From Acanthochlamys bracteata (Eukaryota > Streptophyta > Magnoliopsida > Pandanales > Velloziaceae), in contig CM034144.1 of assembly GCA_019914995.1 (NCBI GenBank), positions 6,789,489-6,853,488 of the forward strand: DNA of 64,000 nucleotides, read 5' to 3'. A model generated the notes under the pieces. The model searched no databases and was not told where the DNA came from. It saw nothing but the letters and a program-made list of their open reading frames with translations. Numbering within the stretch: the stretch's first letter is position 1; the number at the start of each line of letters is the position of its first letter. This document shows positions 1 to 12,921 of this stretch, piece after piece. The position numbers were made by a program, and so were the translations under genes.

Positions 1-853
1 TTTTCAGGTTAGAATGTCCAAACGCCCAACATTATTGTAGGTCTGATTTTGCTTTTTGTGCGCCACCGTGACCCCTATGAAGCATAAATGCTGATGCATT
101 GAACAAACATATATGGAAATATGGACATAACTATGTCTAGAAATCATACAATGTAACATTTTTAGGAGACTTCATATTATAAATAGATGCATGATTTATA
201 AAGGAATATATGCATGCAAGTACATACGTAATGCAAAATATGTGGATCTATCATATTTAACATATAAGATGTGGGTAATTGCTACCTTGAGATATAAAAT
301 GACCTTCATTTTTGTTAAGAATTGATGAATGTAAAACTTCACTTGCCACTTCAAAAGCATGCAACTTTTTCTCTCCTTATGTTTTATCCTAATGTCCAAT
401 TGGTGGTATCCCTAATCTTCTGTAACTGCTAATTACATGGTTTTGGATGGTGTCTGGTGCATAACATATAGGTGTAAGCATTTATATAATTTGGTATCAC
501 TCATGAGTTGAAACAAAGAGAAGATGAACCAATTATGGAAATGAAACAAGTTAGGTGTATATGAAGAACTCTGAGCAGAAGTACATACAAATTTTACATC
601 ATTATATTCTAGCCTTGGCGCATTTCTTCTGATCTTCACGCTCTTATTTTCTTTTACTTTTTTTAGTTCTTAGATGCAATTTGTTAGAGACAATTTAAAA
701 TGTTTTGATGGTCATACTATGTTTTGGAACTTCTACTGCAGATATTTTCTTCAGTATACTAATATAGTATATTAATATGGTAAAGGGCCCAATGGAATTT
801 GTTAATGGAAGGATAGTTAATTTAAATGGTTAATAATGTTTTTGTATTTGCAG
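1..853 (+). other. Probable intron and upstream part of the PPI1-like gene
   Basis: No exon could be supported here. The stretch is AT-rich and ends in a good 3' splice site (tttgcag, ending at 853) before the first recognisable exon. Short open frames on the minus strand match nothing I know. Most likely this is an intron, with the earlier exons of the gene left of the window. Confidence 0.5.
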
Positions 854-2240
854 AAGCAACAATTCTATTCTGTCAGCGACTATCGGATAGCAGTGGACAA
901 ATTTAGAGCTGCCAAAGACATAGAAGGGCTTCAAAACTACTGTAACAATCAGGTAGTGATATTTCATCCTCATTTCAATATGCTATTCTATGTATATGTA
1001 TTTTGCTGCTAAAGCCGGATCTAAGTTTTACAGGTGGAGAATGTGATGGAGATGTGGAACAACAACAAGGAATTTCGTAAGCTGTATGTCAAATCTAACG
1101 AGGCAAAGACGATTAGAAGGCTTGGAACTCCAGATGGAAGGTCTCTTGGTTTAAATGAGAAGCCACCTATGCTGCAGACTGCTGCTGATCCAATTTCAGG
1201 TAAGTCAGCTCCCTCTTCTTCTTTTGGAAACTTGCAGTCCTCAGGTTCAAGTTCCAATCATAGAGATTATTATAAATATTCAACATCAAAAGATAATGAT
1301 GCAGGTCCTGAATTGGAAAAAGCTCCAGTGGAAGTGGAAAGTATGTCAAAGAAGTCCAATGATGGAGTGAAAAATAAGAATGGAGAGCCTGCCTCAGGAA
1401 TCACACACCCAAATCATGAGAGTAAATCAAAGAAGTCCAAGAAGCTGTCTTGTGCCAATAACCTTCAAGCTGTAGTTCCCATTATAGAAGATGCAGAAGA
1501 GGTGGAAGAGGTTGTGGGAAAGAAATTAAGTAAAGAGGAGGAGGAACTTGCTAGGAAAGAGGAAGAACTAAGGAAGGAAAAGGCTGCTGCTGAGTTGAAG
1601 GAACAGCTTAGGCTGGAGCAAATAGCTAAGGCAAAGGAAGCTGAAGAAAGAAAGAGGCGAAAAGCTGAGAGGAATCAAGCTAAAGCTGAGTTTAAGGCAA
1701 AAAAGGAGGCGGAGGAGAAAGAAATGGTACTTTTTCTATCGGTCGTAGTAGTTAGTTTACTGCAAGTATAAAGTTTGAATTGTTTCTTGTGAAATCTTTG
1801 TTGCATAGTTTCTTTGTGAATATTTAGTGAAACTACTCCGTCAATATTAGTTTCTTTATCCAAATGTCTGACGAATATTTTGAACGCAAAATGAAATGCA
1901 GAAAAAGGGAAAGAAGGAGAAGAAGAAGGCAGTGATTTCAGAGTTAGAGACGGTTTCTGATGCTCCAGGAGCTGAAGCAAGCTTGCCTGTTGCTGTTCAT
2001 GAACCAGAGAGTAAGCCAACTACCTTTTCCAAGAGAGCCTTAAGGTCAGTGCCAATATCAAAAAAATACAGCAAGGCAGAGCCCCTTCCTCCACAACTTC
2101 GTAACCGGAACAAGAGGAAAACGCAGGCATGGATGTGGGCACTTATAGTCTGTCTTTTACTAGTTGTGCTATTTTCCATTGGCAACTACATATCTTCATC
2201 AACTTTGCCCCACCAAACTTTGGCTTCTAATCATGATTAG
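854..2240 (+). CDS. PPI1: Proton pump interactor 1-like protein, 3' part of gene
   Basis: PPI proteins bind the C-terminal regulatory domain of the plasma-membrane H+-ATPase and are anchored by a C-terminal membrane tail. Three exons fit: 854..952, 1034..1726 and 1902..2240, all joined in phase 0, giving the last 376 residues. The first two exons carry the family signature (VENVMEMWNNNKEFRKLYVK, then RRLGTPDGRSLG). Exon 2 ends in a long Lys/Glu-rich coiled coil (KLSKEEEELARKEEELRKEK and onward). Exon 3 ends in one hydrophobic segment (WMWALIVCLLLVVLFSIGNY) close to the C-terminus, as expected for the family. The 5' exons lie outside the window. The family call is firm; which PPI paralogue it is cannot be settled here. 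Confidence 0.88.
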
Positions 2241-3787
2241 TTACGAACCTATGGATAAGTTGGGAATAGTCTATAGGAAGCGGGTACATTTAATTTATAG
2301 AGGAACTTAAGTCATCATCATATTTATATAGGAAGTGTAGTTATCATCATATTTATACAGGAACTTTTATCATTCTTTCATGCTTACATTCTCAAAGTAT
2401 ATTCATGTTGTGTCAAGGCATAGTTGTTTGTTTATATGTTACTTTGGACCTGAAAAGAAAATATAGAAATCATAAGTTAAGTTTGCATAAGTGTACTTTG
2501 GTACTGGTCTGATGTATGCTTGCTATTTATCTGCCTTTAAGGTATCTCTCGTGATACGTATTACCTGTTTCATTCTATATATTGTAAATATTTGATGGAT
2601 GTAATATATCTAGGTATTGTAAATATTTTAAATATTCGTAATTAAATTTTTTGTATAATTAAAATATATAAATTATTTAAAATTTAAAATTAAAAAATAA
2701 AATAAAATTATGAACATTTAAAATATATTCTAAGACGTTGAAATAAGCTGGTAAATAATAATGAAGTAACAAATTTAAAGAAACAACAAAACCAACTTTA
2801 AGAGCTCAACAATTAATTCATGATCCATCATACAAAGACCGAACACAAACCCATCGTATCGCTTTGTACTCTCTCTCTCTCTTTTTCATAAATTTTCTTC
2901 TCTTTCTTTTTTTTTTCTTCAATTTTAATTTTTAAGAAATTTCATTCTTCGCTGCGGTGAGCTATTTCCGTGACCGCGCCGCTTTCTAAACTTGCATCGA
3001 CGTCATCAACCGTAAGCGTGTCGGTGCGCCAACGATTAAAACTTTTTTCGTCAAGAAATTTGGGTATTTGATAACTAATTAGTTATCAAATATTAACAGA
3101 AAATAAACAGAAAATTTTTTAACATAATTTAGGGTAATTTAAAATGAATAAAAAAATAATTGAAAGGTCATCTTCTTCATTCAGTTCATTGTACTGATCC
3201 AGCAAAGACAGTACGAACGGTTTATAATTTCCAAAATACCCTTCTTATTTTCATTATTTTCAACACCGACTATGTTCTACTCTACTTTTCTTCTTCATCA
3301 TCATCAAACAACAGATAGTAATAAACTAAAAAACTTCCCTTTATCAATCTTTCCTCTCTGAAATCCAAGAACAAGTCGCAATCTCTTCTCCGCAGATCGA
3401 TCGATCTGGTGGTTTCTGAAACTCCAGATCGCAAAATCCAGTTATCACTAAGCGCTAATGATCTAGCTATTGGCTGGTTCTTGTTTTTTCATTGGTTAAA
3501 AGGATCAACTTCTGGTGAGATTTTGGATTCTATGATCGGGCCAAATCAGCTATTTTGGTTTGATTATTGCAGAAGGAAAAAATAAATCGAATCTCGGGTT
3601 TAGAAAGAAATTCTTGAAAAGGAGAAACTTTTGCTTGGAGAAAAAAACTGAATTTTTTATCTCAAGCGACTCTATGAGAAAAAAAATTGAGATTTTTCGG
3701 TTGTGGTGATCTTCAGGAGTAGAAATTTCTGAAAAAGTTTGGATGTTTGGAAATTTTGATTACTGAAACTGGTTCAGAAAGAAAGAA
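2241..3787 (+). promoter_or_regulatory. PPI1 3' flank, then SPL14-like promoter and 5' leader
   Basis: The first few hundred bases are probably PPI1 3' UTR. From about 2580 to 2760 the DNA is very AT-rich. A CT-rich stretch lies near 2868-2925. The last 400-500 bases look like the SPL leader and contain several upstream ATGs: short uORFs at 3458-3466 (2 codons), 3532-3585 (17 codons), 3674-3709 (11 codons) and 3743-3766 (7 codons). A possible leader intron (donor near 3513, acceptor near 3571) would disrupt the second uORF. No TATA box was assigned with confidence. Confidence 0.45.
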
Positions 3788-6700
3788 ATGGACGGTCGAG
3801 AAGTAGGACCGCAGGTTGCCCAACCACCGCCGGCGGTATTTCTTCCCGACGGCGGTTTTTATGGGCCCTATCCTTCTGTTGTTGGCCGGAAACGGGACTC
3901 CTCAAGACCAACCACCGCGACGATCACAACCGCCGTTCCTCAGCCGCCGACAGCGGCCCAGACTGCCCGGCTCATGGGCCGCCCGTTGCCTACAGCGCAA
4001 CCTACTCCGTCTAGTTCAACGAATTGGAATCAGAGCATGTGGAACTGGGATAGTAATCAGTTCACTGCCCGGCCAATTGCATCTTCTGCTAATAGAGATG
4101 AAGATAACGGTGAAGCCTTAACTTTGAAGCTCGGTGGTGTTTCTTATGAGAAAGCTATTGAGCTGAAAGCGCTAGAGGATCCGGCAGTGAGGCCAAATAA
4201 GAGAGTCCGGTCGGGGTCACTGGGCAGCAATGGTGGCGGGAATTATCCGATGTGTCAGGTTGATGATTGTAAAGCTGACCTTTCTGGCGCGAAGGATTAC
4301 CATCGCCGGCATAAGGTGTGTGAGGTCCATAGCAAGACTACTAAGGCTCTTGTTGCCAAGCAGATGCAGAGATTCTGCCAGCAGTGCAGCAGGTTGGTTA
4401 AAAATGCTGTCTTTAAGCTGTTAAAGTGTGGATTCGATTAATTGGACCTATTTGAAAACTATTGTAGTTCATCTAGGTGTGTTACACATTTTGTCAGACT
4501 GATTAAGATCGATTGTGTTTGTGGGTCTAATGCTTTGTTCTTCTGATTAATTGTGAACTGTTTGTGTAGGTGGGTTAGGCTACTGTTTACTAAGTATCTA
4601 GTTCTTGTTGTGGTTTGTGGTTGAACTTTGGATTTTTAGATCGTCAATTCGTGCGTCGTTGTTTGTGTGAATAGCTGAAGCTAGTTTCAACACTATTTGT
4701 TCGTTCATAGCAATGGATTGTATTATTTACTATGTTTCACAACATCTTGTTCTACATGTGCACAGGTTTCACCTCCTTTCGGAGTTTGATGAGGGAAAGA
4801 GAAGCTGCAGGAGGAGGCTGGCTGGACATAATAGACGCAGAAGGAAGACCCAGCCAGTGGATTCACCTTCCACGATGTTGCTCCCAGTGAGCAAGGAGAG
4901 TATTGCAAATGGAAATTTGGATCTAGTTAATTTGCTAGCTCTTTTGGCGCGTCTACAAGGTATGCTGCGTCGCTAATAGTGTATGCAGTCTTTCTTGCAT
5001 GTACAGTTATTAGACTGATGAATGGAATCAAAATGTCACAGGAACTACTTCAGAGAAACTCAGCAATCAAATCTCTTCTGTGCCTGACAAGGATCAGCTG
5101 ATTCAAATCTTGAGTAAAATAAATGCATTGCCAGTCACAAACCCTTCTTCAAGGCCGCCTGGTGGTTTTGATCTCAACGTATCACAAGCTTCCCAAACTT
5201 CTGAACAAGTTCCCAAAGTAAATGGAGCCACTGCTGCCCCATCAACCAAGGATTTACTTGCAGTTCTCTCTACAGGGTTGGCAGCTTCTCCACCTGATAC
5301 TCAAGCATCATTGACTGAAGGTAGTAGTGATGTCAGTAATAATGAAAAGGCTAAAGGCTCGTGTCCAGATTCTAATGCAGATGTTGATTCTCGTAATCAG
5401 CCTACGAAAAAATTCACTTCAATGGATGTATCTCAATGTGTGACTCGAGAACTACGGACCACTTTGCCTTTGCAGCTTTTCACCTCTGCTGAGGACAATA
5501 GTCCACCTAAATTGGGATCTTTGAGAAAATGTTTATCGTCGGAGAGCAGTAACCCGATGGAGGAAAGATCTCCCTCTTCCTCTCCTCCTGTTGCAAGGAG
5601 CCTTTTCCCCTTATCATCGCAAGTTGAAGCTAAGAGGCATGATATTACATCTGTTTGCAGAGAGTATAACTCAGCTGTTGAATTAAGCACCAGCCGAGGA
5701 TGGAATGCACCACTCGAACTATTTAAGGAGTCAGAGATATGTGCTAATGGTGCCGTGCGGAACCTTCCATATCAAGGAGGTTACACTTCGTCATCTGGTT
5801 CAGATCATTCACCTTCTAGTTCCAATTCTGACGCTCAGGTAAATGATTTGCCTGTTGTGTTTTTGTATCCTTTTTGTTATACTTTACACCACCATATTTA
5901 ATAGGATTCACTGCTCCACTTCAGGACCGTACTGGAAGGATCATTTTCAAGCTTTTTGACAAGGATCCTAGCAGTTTACCAGCAAGCCTAAGGAATCAAG
6001 TATGAGCACTGATTTGTAGATGGATTTTTTTTTTGAAATCTATTAGGCTGTTGTCTAGAATGTTTGCAGCCATTCGTTCATGCAAGTTGTTTCTGTTGTA
6101 GGTGTTGAATTGGCTTTCCCGTAGTCCATCAGACATGGAAAGTTACATTCGTCCTGGCTGTGTGGTCCTCTCTGTATATGCATCAATGCCATCCAGTGCG
6201 TGGGATGAAGTGAGTGGAATTACTTGTAACAGCTCATTCTTCAATAATTTTTATACCATAAATAATTTCTCGTTCTTTTATGTTGCTGTGATTTCAGCTT
6301 GAAGAAGGTCTTCACGAACGAGTCAATTCATTGCTTCAAGGAGCAGATGCAGAATTTTGGAGAAATGGAAGGTTTTTGGTTCGTACAACCAGACAACTTG
6401 CTTCACATAAAGACGGTATGCTGATAAGTTTGCTTGTAGCATCCTGTTTGCTGCGATGAATAGATTTTTTATTTGCATTTCTTTGGGTGGTCAACCATTG
6501 GTTCCTCTGTCTTTTTGATGGCCGTTTTACTATTATGACTTGTCCACTGAAGATTTGGCTTTCTGCTCCTGACTCCAGGTAAAATTCGGGTATGCAAGTC
6601 TTGGAAGTCTTGGAGTGCTCCTGAATTGACTTCTATATCGCCTGTTGCTATTGTCAGCGGGAAGGAATCATCACTTGTTCTGAAAGGCCGAAATTTGACT

Positions 6701-8812
6701 GTAGCAGGGACCAAGTAAGTGAAGCCTGAAATAAGTTGAGCTGATCTTTTTCTTTAGAACTCTCTTTTAGTCTAAGTTCTTGTGTGTCTGCAGAATTCAT
6801 TGTACGTACATGGGAGGTTACATATCAAAGGAGGTGTTGCATTCCAGTTATCCTGGAACCATTTATGATGATTCAAGTTCAGAAATTTTTAGTCTTCCCG
6901 GAGGCTCTCCAAATACATATGGACGATGCTTTGTTGAGGTAACAATGAACTCTTATAGGACGAAAGTGTACAGATACTGCTTAAATAAAGAGACGGCTAT
7001 CCGGTACAATTAGATAAAATATATTGTAACCAGATGCTCTTTGGACAAGTCGTACTATTTGTCAGTTGTAACTGGATGCTTTCTTGTTTTATTATTGATC
7101 AAGTTGTGCTTCACAACTTGAAGGTTTCCTCATCTGAGTTTTGGACACGGCCTCTTTCTACAAGTGGCAAGGGCTGTGTACCATTGGCTCTCCTTGCATC
7201 ATGCAGCACATGTGAACCTTGTAGCATTGCATTAAGGTTTTTCAAAAAATATTTTTCAAAATTTATTTGTAATTTATTCTTTTTTATACTCTAAGTGTTT
7301 TTTGGCCTTTTATATTGTATCCTTGTAAAGCTATTTTTGCACTCTCCTAATATGCTTATAAATTGCCTTACCTCGTTCTGTAGAACTTTATGTTACTTTC
7401 ATGCTGGATGGCTGCTGATTGCTGGATTGAATCTCACCATCTTACTCTTTTGTGCAGGTGGAAAATGGTTTCAAAGGAAACAGCTTTCCAGTTATAATTG
7501 CCGATTCTGCGACTTGTCAAGAATTGAGGAGCCTTGAAGCGGAGTTTGACGAAAATATTCATTCAACAGATGTAACACCAGAGGACCATGTTCAAGATAC
7601 TGGAAGACCGAAAAATAAGGAAGATGCTCTCAACTTCTTAAACGAAGTTGGTTGGCTGTTTCAAAGGAGATGCCTCTCATCTAAACCTTTTGCAACGAAC
7701 TTCTCAACTCTGAGGTTTAAGTTCATGCTGTCATTTTCAGTGGAGCGGGACTGGTGCAATCTTGTTAAGATCATCTTAGACATGCTTGCTGAGAGGTGTT
7801 ATGTTAGAGATAGTCTATATGGGGAGACATTGGAAATGCTTGTAGAAGTTCAGCTCTTAGGCAGAGCAATAAAGAGGAGGTGCAGGAAAATGGTTGATCT
7901 TCTTCTGCATTATTCCGTGAATTCTGAAATTGATGCTTCCAGAATATATGTTTTCCCCCCAAATTCGGTTGGTCCTGGGGGATTGACCCCTTTACATCTG
8001 GCCGCTTCTACGGAAGACTCGGAGGACATGGTTGATGCACTAACCAGTGACCCACAAGGGGTGAGTTCTTTTTCAATTTTCTTGTCCTTTTTCCTTCTCA
8101 AGCATTTCTTGCCCTGAAGAATACAAGTTATCCAGCTGGTTTTGTTCTTTCATGGCATTTTACATTTTTGTTGTTATGTGATGTTCTTACATTGAGGCAA
8201 AATGAAGCATGAAATCAGTTTACAATATGATTTGCATGGAAACTTAAGGCTGTTTTCTCTCTTATTATAGCTCATGATCAAGGAATTTGTTTGTTTCTGA
8301 CATTTAGTTGGAGGATATGATCAATAGTTTATAATGCCCAAGTGTTGTTAATTTTTTAACTCTTATAGTTTTGGGCTTGTATTTTTCAGGTTGGTTTAAG
8401 ATGCTGGAATTCTCTTAAAGATGATAATGGTCATTCCCCATATGATTATGCATCTATGAGGAATAACCGTTCCTATAACCAGCTTGTTGCTAGAAAGATT
8501 GCTGACCAGAGACATAGCCAGGTTTCTATGCAAATTAATGACGAGATTGAGTTATCAACAATTAGCGAGCAGGATACAACCTCAGGGCTGAGAATGCAAC
8601 CAAAATCCTGTGCACGGTGTATGATGATCGAGAACAGAGGGATTAGACCAAACCCTCGTATGAGGGGGTCTTTGCTGCAACGTCCGTATGTGCACTCGAT
8701 GCTCGCTATTGCAGCTGTGTGCGTATGTGTGTGCGTGTTACTCAGAGGAGCTCCATGTCTCGGCAGCATAGCTCCATTCAAGTGGGAAAACCTGGATTTC
8801 GGTCCGAAATAG
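3788..8812 (+). CDS. SPL14: SPL14-class SBP-box transcription factor
   Basis: Ten exons fit with every phase consistent: 3788..4392, 4766..4959, 5042..5838, 5925..5999, 6102..6209, 6298..6415, 6579..6714, 6794..6938, 7458..8060 and 8390..8812. They give about 1067 residues, the size of the long SPL subgroup (Arabidopsis SPL14/SPL16 type). The SBP domain starts at [20 protein letters not shown] and is split by intron 1 at the usual place (CQQCSR then [20 protein letters not shown]). It holds both zinc-binding Cys/His sets and the basic nuclear localisation stretch (HNRRRRK). Later come the subgroup's conserved block ([20 protein letters not shown]), ankyrin-like repeats ([13 protein letters not shown]) and a C-terminal hydrophobic segment ([13 protein letters not shown]). 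SBP domains bind GTAC cores. No miR156 site was seen, as expected for this subgroup. It could be the SPL16 paralogue. Confidence 0.93.
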
Positions 8813-9170
8813 GAATCACGAGGTAAAAGGCACCCGTACTTTTTCATAGAGGACGGGTCTTACTTGTTTGGTCGAAGTTTCCTTCCAACCATTAATTTAC
8901 TGTCTTTGTTTTTCCTTTTTTTTTCAGTTGTAGACGGATTAATGCTTTTTAGAATATAGCTCAAAAGAAGTTACTTGTATTTTGAACGATGATGAGAGAG
9001 AGTATGGTGGTAGATATATTGTCTGGCAAGAACCTGATAACTTTCTGATGTATTCTTTTATTTAAATATCATTGTCATATTAAAGTTATTAGTCCCACTC
9101 TCCGATAAGGTCGGCGACGAAAACATTTTTGCTCCTTGTAATGAATGAGTGATGTATATGTTTGAATGAA

Positions 9171-9176
9171 ATAAAG
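9171..9176 (+). terminator. Candidate polyadenylation signal of the SPL gene
   Basis: A perfect AATAAA lies about 360 bases after the SPL stop codon in an AT-rich stretch. This is a plausible plant near-upstream element, but plant signals are loose, so the assignment rests on position only. The rest of 8813-9671 shows no gene. A short direct repeat (ttagctggatca) occurs near 9351 and 9380. Confidence 0.4.
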
Positions 9177-9671
9177 AATCTGTTTCTGAAGTTGTTGCTT
9201 GATGAGCTCATGCCTTACGTTTGTCCCCTGTTAGGAAATGTTTGGCAATTGTTCATAATAAAAAATTATTTTATTTTAAAATTTTTTGTTATTCAAAATT
9301 TTGTAATAGTTTTAAAATATTTTAAAGTAATTTCAAACTATCCAGGAAAATTAGCTGGATCAACTTTAACTCGCATCAGGTTAGCTGGATCAGTAAAAAA
9401 AAAAAAGAAACCTGAATCTTTTTCAGAAAAGAAGAGGTGGTCACATCAACTCTTTAGTGACATTAATCTCGTTTATACTAAACTCGAAAGTTTGTGTTAA
9501 AAGTCAACCATATGAACGCTACAACAAGAAAAGAAAACATCTTTAGAGACTTTCAGTAACATCAGAAAGACCATATGAATCATCAACATTAATAGAAAGT
9601 CAGCAGTAAACATTTTTCAAGCAGCCATCACTGACTACTTTCTGAATCAGGAATACATATGGTCATCATCA

Positions 9672-12065
9672 ATGGAACATTCACAGGAAACGCAAATCAT
9701 GAAGTTTTCAGATCTTCTCATTCTGTTTACAATATTTGTTCTTCAGAAAGCAGAAGCAGTTGATGCTCAGGCAGGTTGCCCGGTGAGCTGCGGAAACATC
9801 AGCGTTCCTTACCCGTTCGGAATCGCATCAGGTTGCTTCTTGCAAGGATTCAATCTCACCTGCAGCAATGAAACCAACCCTCCGAAGCTTTTCATAGACA
9901 CCAACCATAGGTTTATTGAAGTAACTTCGATTTCATTGGATGAGGGTTTGGTCTATGCAAACAACCGTATCGCGTTGCCTGACTTTGTAAACCTTCCGAC
10001 TGTGAGTGTTACCGGTCCGTTTAATTTGCCCGCGGATGGTCCCTTCGCTGTCTCTGAGGAGCACAATGCATTTACTTCCGTCGGTTGCGGAAATCTTGCT
10101 TCGTTTGTCGATCCTAGATCCAATGAATCGTATTCCATGTGTGCAGCGATATGCAGGAGTCGAGCTGGTTTGGTTGCAGGTTCATGCTCGGGTATTGGTT
10201 GCTGTCAGGCTGAAATTCCACCAGGTATCACAAACTACGGCGTCCAGCTACGGATACTCAACCAAACTCAGTTTATAGCAAACGTTCTCAGTATGAAGGC
10301 GTTCTTGGTGCGGAAAGATTGGTTCACTTTCAGTCCGAGCTACCTCTCCGCTGCGTACTTGAATCAGTCATCAATGGTTCCAATTGTCATCCGCTGGGCT
10401 CTAGGAAAGTCTTCTTGTGAAGAGGCGGCGAAAAATACTTCAACCTTCGCTTGCCGCAGCAGCAACAGCCGGTGCTTTAATGCGAATAGTACTGCTGGAT
10501 ATATCTGCAGATGCTCCAGGGGGTATCAAGGCAATCCTTACATTCTCGGAGGATGCAAAGGTACCACCAAATCTTTAATTTGTGGAGTATATTAAGATAA
10601 TCAATGCGGCATAGGGAAAAACAGATGTATTAGGAAATTTCAATTTGCATTGCTAATTTGTATATCGATGAGTTGCAGATGTGTGCATTACTGAACCAGA
10701 ATCGAGTCTGTGCTCATCATCAACCTCATCTTCATTTTCGAGTAGAAAACTCTCGGTACTGGCGGGTAAATCTCTATGCAAAGCAAAATGAAAATGATAA
10801 GCAGCAACAATTTAGATTTTTGGGAATTCTAACTGGAAACTCTTGTATCATGGACAGCATTGCTCATGGGGTTTGGCATTGGCATCGGTTTGCTTCTTGC
10901 ATCAGTAAGCGGGTTGCTGCTCTACAGAAGATGGCAACAAACGAACATAAGAAAACTCAAGACGAAGCACTTTCACAAAAATCGGGGTTTGTTAATGCAG
11001 CAACTGCTCTCTTCCAATGATGATTCAACGGCAAGAAGAAAGATGTTTTCCTTGGAAGAATTGGATAAGGCAACCAACAACTTCGACAGTTCGAGGATTC
11101 TAGGCGGCGGAGGCCATGGAACTGTGTACAAAGGCATATTATCGGATCAAAGAGTAGTCGCAATAAAGAAGTCGAACGTAATGGTTCAAACTGAGAGTGA
11201 CCAATTCATCAATGAAGTTGTCATTCTTTCTCAGATAAACCATAGAAATGTTGTTAAGCTCTACGGGTGTTGCCTGGAGACTGAAGTTCCTTTGCTGGTA
11301 TATGAATTTGTATCAAATGGCCCCCTGTCTGACCATCTGCATAATAAGAACACAGAATCTTCACTGTCATGGGACGATCGGTTAAGGATTGCGACAGAGA
11401 CAGCAGGAGCACTTGCTTATTTGCACTCAGCTGCACACATATCGATCTTCCATAGGGATGTTAAGTCATCTAACATTCTACTGAATGATAGTTTCACGGC
11501 TAAGGTGTCAGATTTCGGATCTTCGAGATTACTAATGCTGAACCAAACTAGTGTCACCACAGCAGTGCAAGGAACATTCGGTTATCTCGATCCTGAGTAT
11601 TATCACACAGGTCAATTGACAGAGAAGAGTGATGTGTACAGTTTCGGTGTTATTCTTGCGGAACTATTAACCGGAGAGAAGCCAATTTCCTTCACGAGAT
11701 CAGAAGAGCAACGAAACCTGTCAGCTTATTTTCTCTCAGCATTGCAAGAAGGTAGACTTTTTCAGCTCGTCGAGCCTGGAATTTTGAAGGAAGCAAACAG
11801 AGAAGAAATAGAAGAATTCGCTAGGCTTGCAGAGCAGTGTTTGAGTCTAAGTGGATTAAAAAGGCCAACGATGAAAGAGGTCGAGGTAAAGCTGTTGGAA
11901 ATTAGGAGGTTGACAGTGAAGGAACATCCATGGGCTGCAGAAAACAAAGAAGAGATCAGCATGAGTTTATTACCTGAGAAATACCAAGTAGCCAGTAGCC
12001 ATAATTCATCTAGGCAATTCAGCCTCGAGAAAGAATTACACCTTTCTGCAAACTACCCACGATAA
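9672..12065 (+). CDS. Wall-associated receptor kinase (WAK-like), EGF-Ca exon missing
   Basis: Type I membrane Ser/Thr kinase of the WAK family, which binds cell-wall pectin. Exon 9672..10560 encodes a signal peptide (a better start may be the Met at 9702, MKFSDLLILFTIFVLQ), the GUB_WAK galacturonan-binding domain (GCPVSCGNISVPYPFGIASG) and a first EGF-like motif (CRCSRGYQGNPYILGGCKG). Exon 10858..12065 encodes a transmembrane helix (GFGIGIGLLLASVSGLLLY) and a full kinase: glycine loop LGGGGHGTV, Lys in VVAIKK, FHRDVKSSNILL, DFGSSR and GTFGYLDPEY. Joining these exons is in phase (1/1) and gives about 698 residues. The EGF_CA exon usually found between them is absent: 10561-10857 holds no EGF pattern in any frame. 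The kinase residues look competent. The splice is inferred. Confidence 0.82.
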
Positions 12066-12139
12066 TAGCCTGATGAGCTTTCTATCCTATTTACTTCAAT
12101 ATATATTTTTTTGCATACAGTAACTTCAGAGGATTTTAC

Positions 12140-12457
12140 TTTTGCCGACAAAAGCGATGCCATTAGCTTTGGGGCCGTTCTTGTAGAGCAGAAACTTAGC
12201 AATGCACTTCATATCATATCTTCATGAAGAAAGGCTCGCTGTTTGAGATTCTATAGAGCGCATAATTGATGAAGCTTCACGCGACCAACTCGTTGCTGTT
12301 GCAGGGATTGCAGGGAGATTATGCCTGGGATTAAGAGCGGAGGATAACTAGACCTTCCATGAAAGAAGTTGCAATGGAGTTGGAGAGGCTCAGAATGGCC
12401 AGCAACCATCCTTGGCTTCCTGAGGAAGAGATGAAGTTAGAAAAGTTGATTGTATGA
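12140..12457 (+). pseudogene. WAK kinase C-terminal fragment
   Basis: Broken frames read as the last part of a WAK kinase: SFGAVLVEQKL near 12165, then AMHF, then IIDEA near 12260 and LVAVAGIAGR, then MKEVAMELERLR-like sequence near 12358-12400 and NHPWLPEEE near 12405. Frameshifts and stops separate these pieces, and no upstream kinase core is attached. It resembles the tail of the remnant at 20010-20248 more than the intact gene just upstream, so it is probably debris of a separate tandem copy. Confidence 0.7.
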
Positions 12458-12860
12458 GAGGACCGATGATCGGACGGCGTCAGTGGTGATAATGACTCAT
12501 CAGTTTTATATAAATCGACTTCACCACCAACTAAAGACAGTCTCTCATGACCATTACGGCCCTAGGGTTCTGGGCCCAAATATATTTGGACTAAACATGT
12601 AAAACATTATAGTTTTGGGCTTATGATTCCTTGCAATTTGTTTGAATAAAAAGAAATTATATATAGGAAGATGTTTATGTATTGCAATAACGTTTCTCAG
12701 GTTCTAGGTACAGAATTACATCATATGCACGCGTAATTACCATTTGTTCCCAATTATTAAACTCCAACTTGCCTCTCCCTTAAAAAAATTAAAAAAAATC
12801 AAAACTAAGTATCTCTATATATTGCGGTAAGCGTGTGCCATCAGTAAAAAAAGTCGCGCA

Positions 12861-12890
12861 GTATATATATGTATATATATATATATATAT
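12861..12890. repeat. (TA)n microsatellite
   Basis: Nearly pure alternating TA run of about 30 bases with one G interruption, in intergenic DNA. Confidence 0.9.
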
Positions 12891-12921
12891 CGGAAAGAAA
12901 TAAAAACACTTTTTTTTTATT

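Noticed and set aside
196..639. Two minus-strand open frames of 67-68 codons
   Set aside because: No family resemblance; they lie in a probable PPI1 intron.
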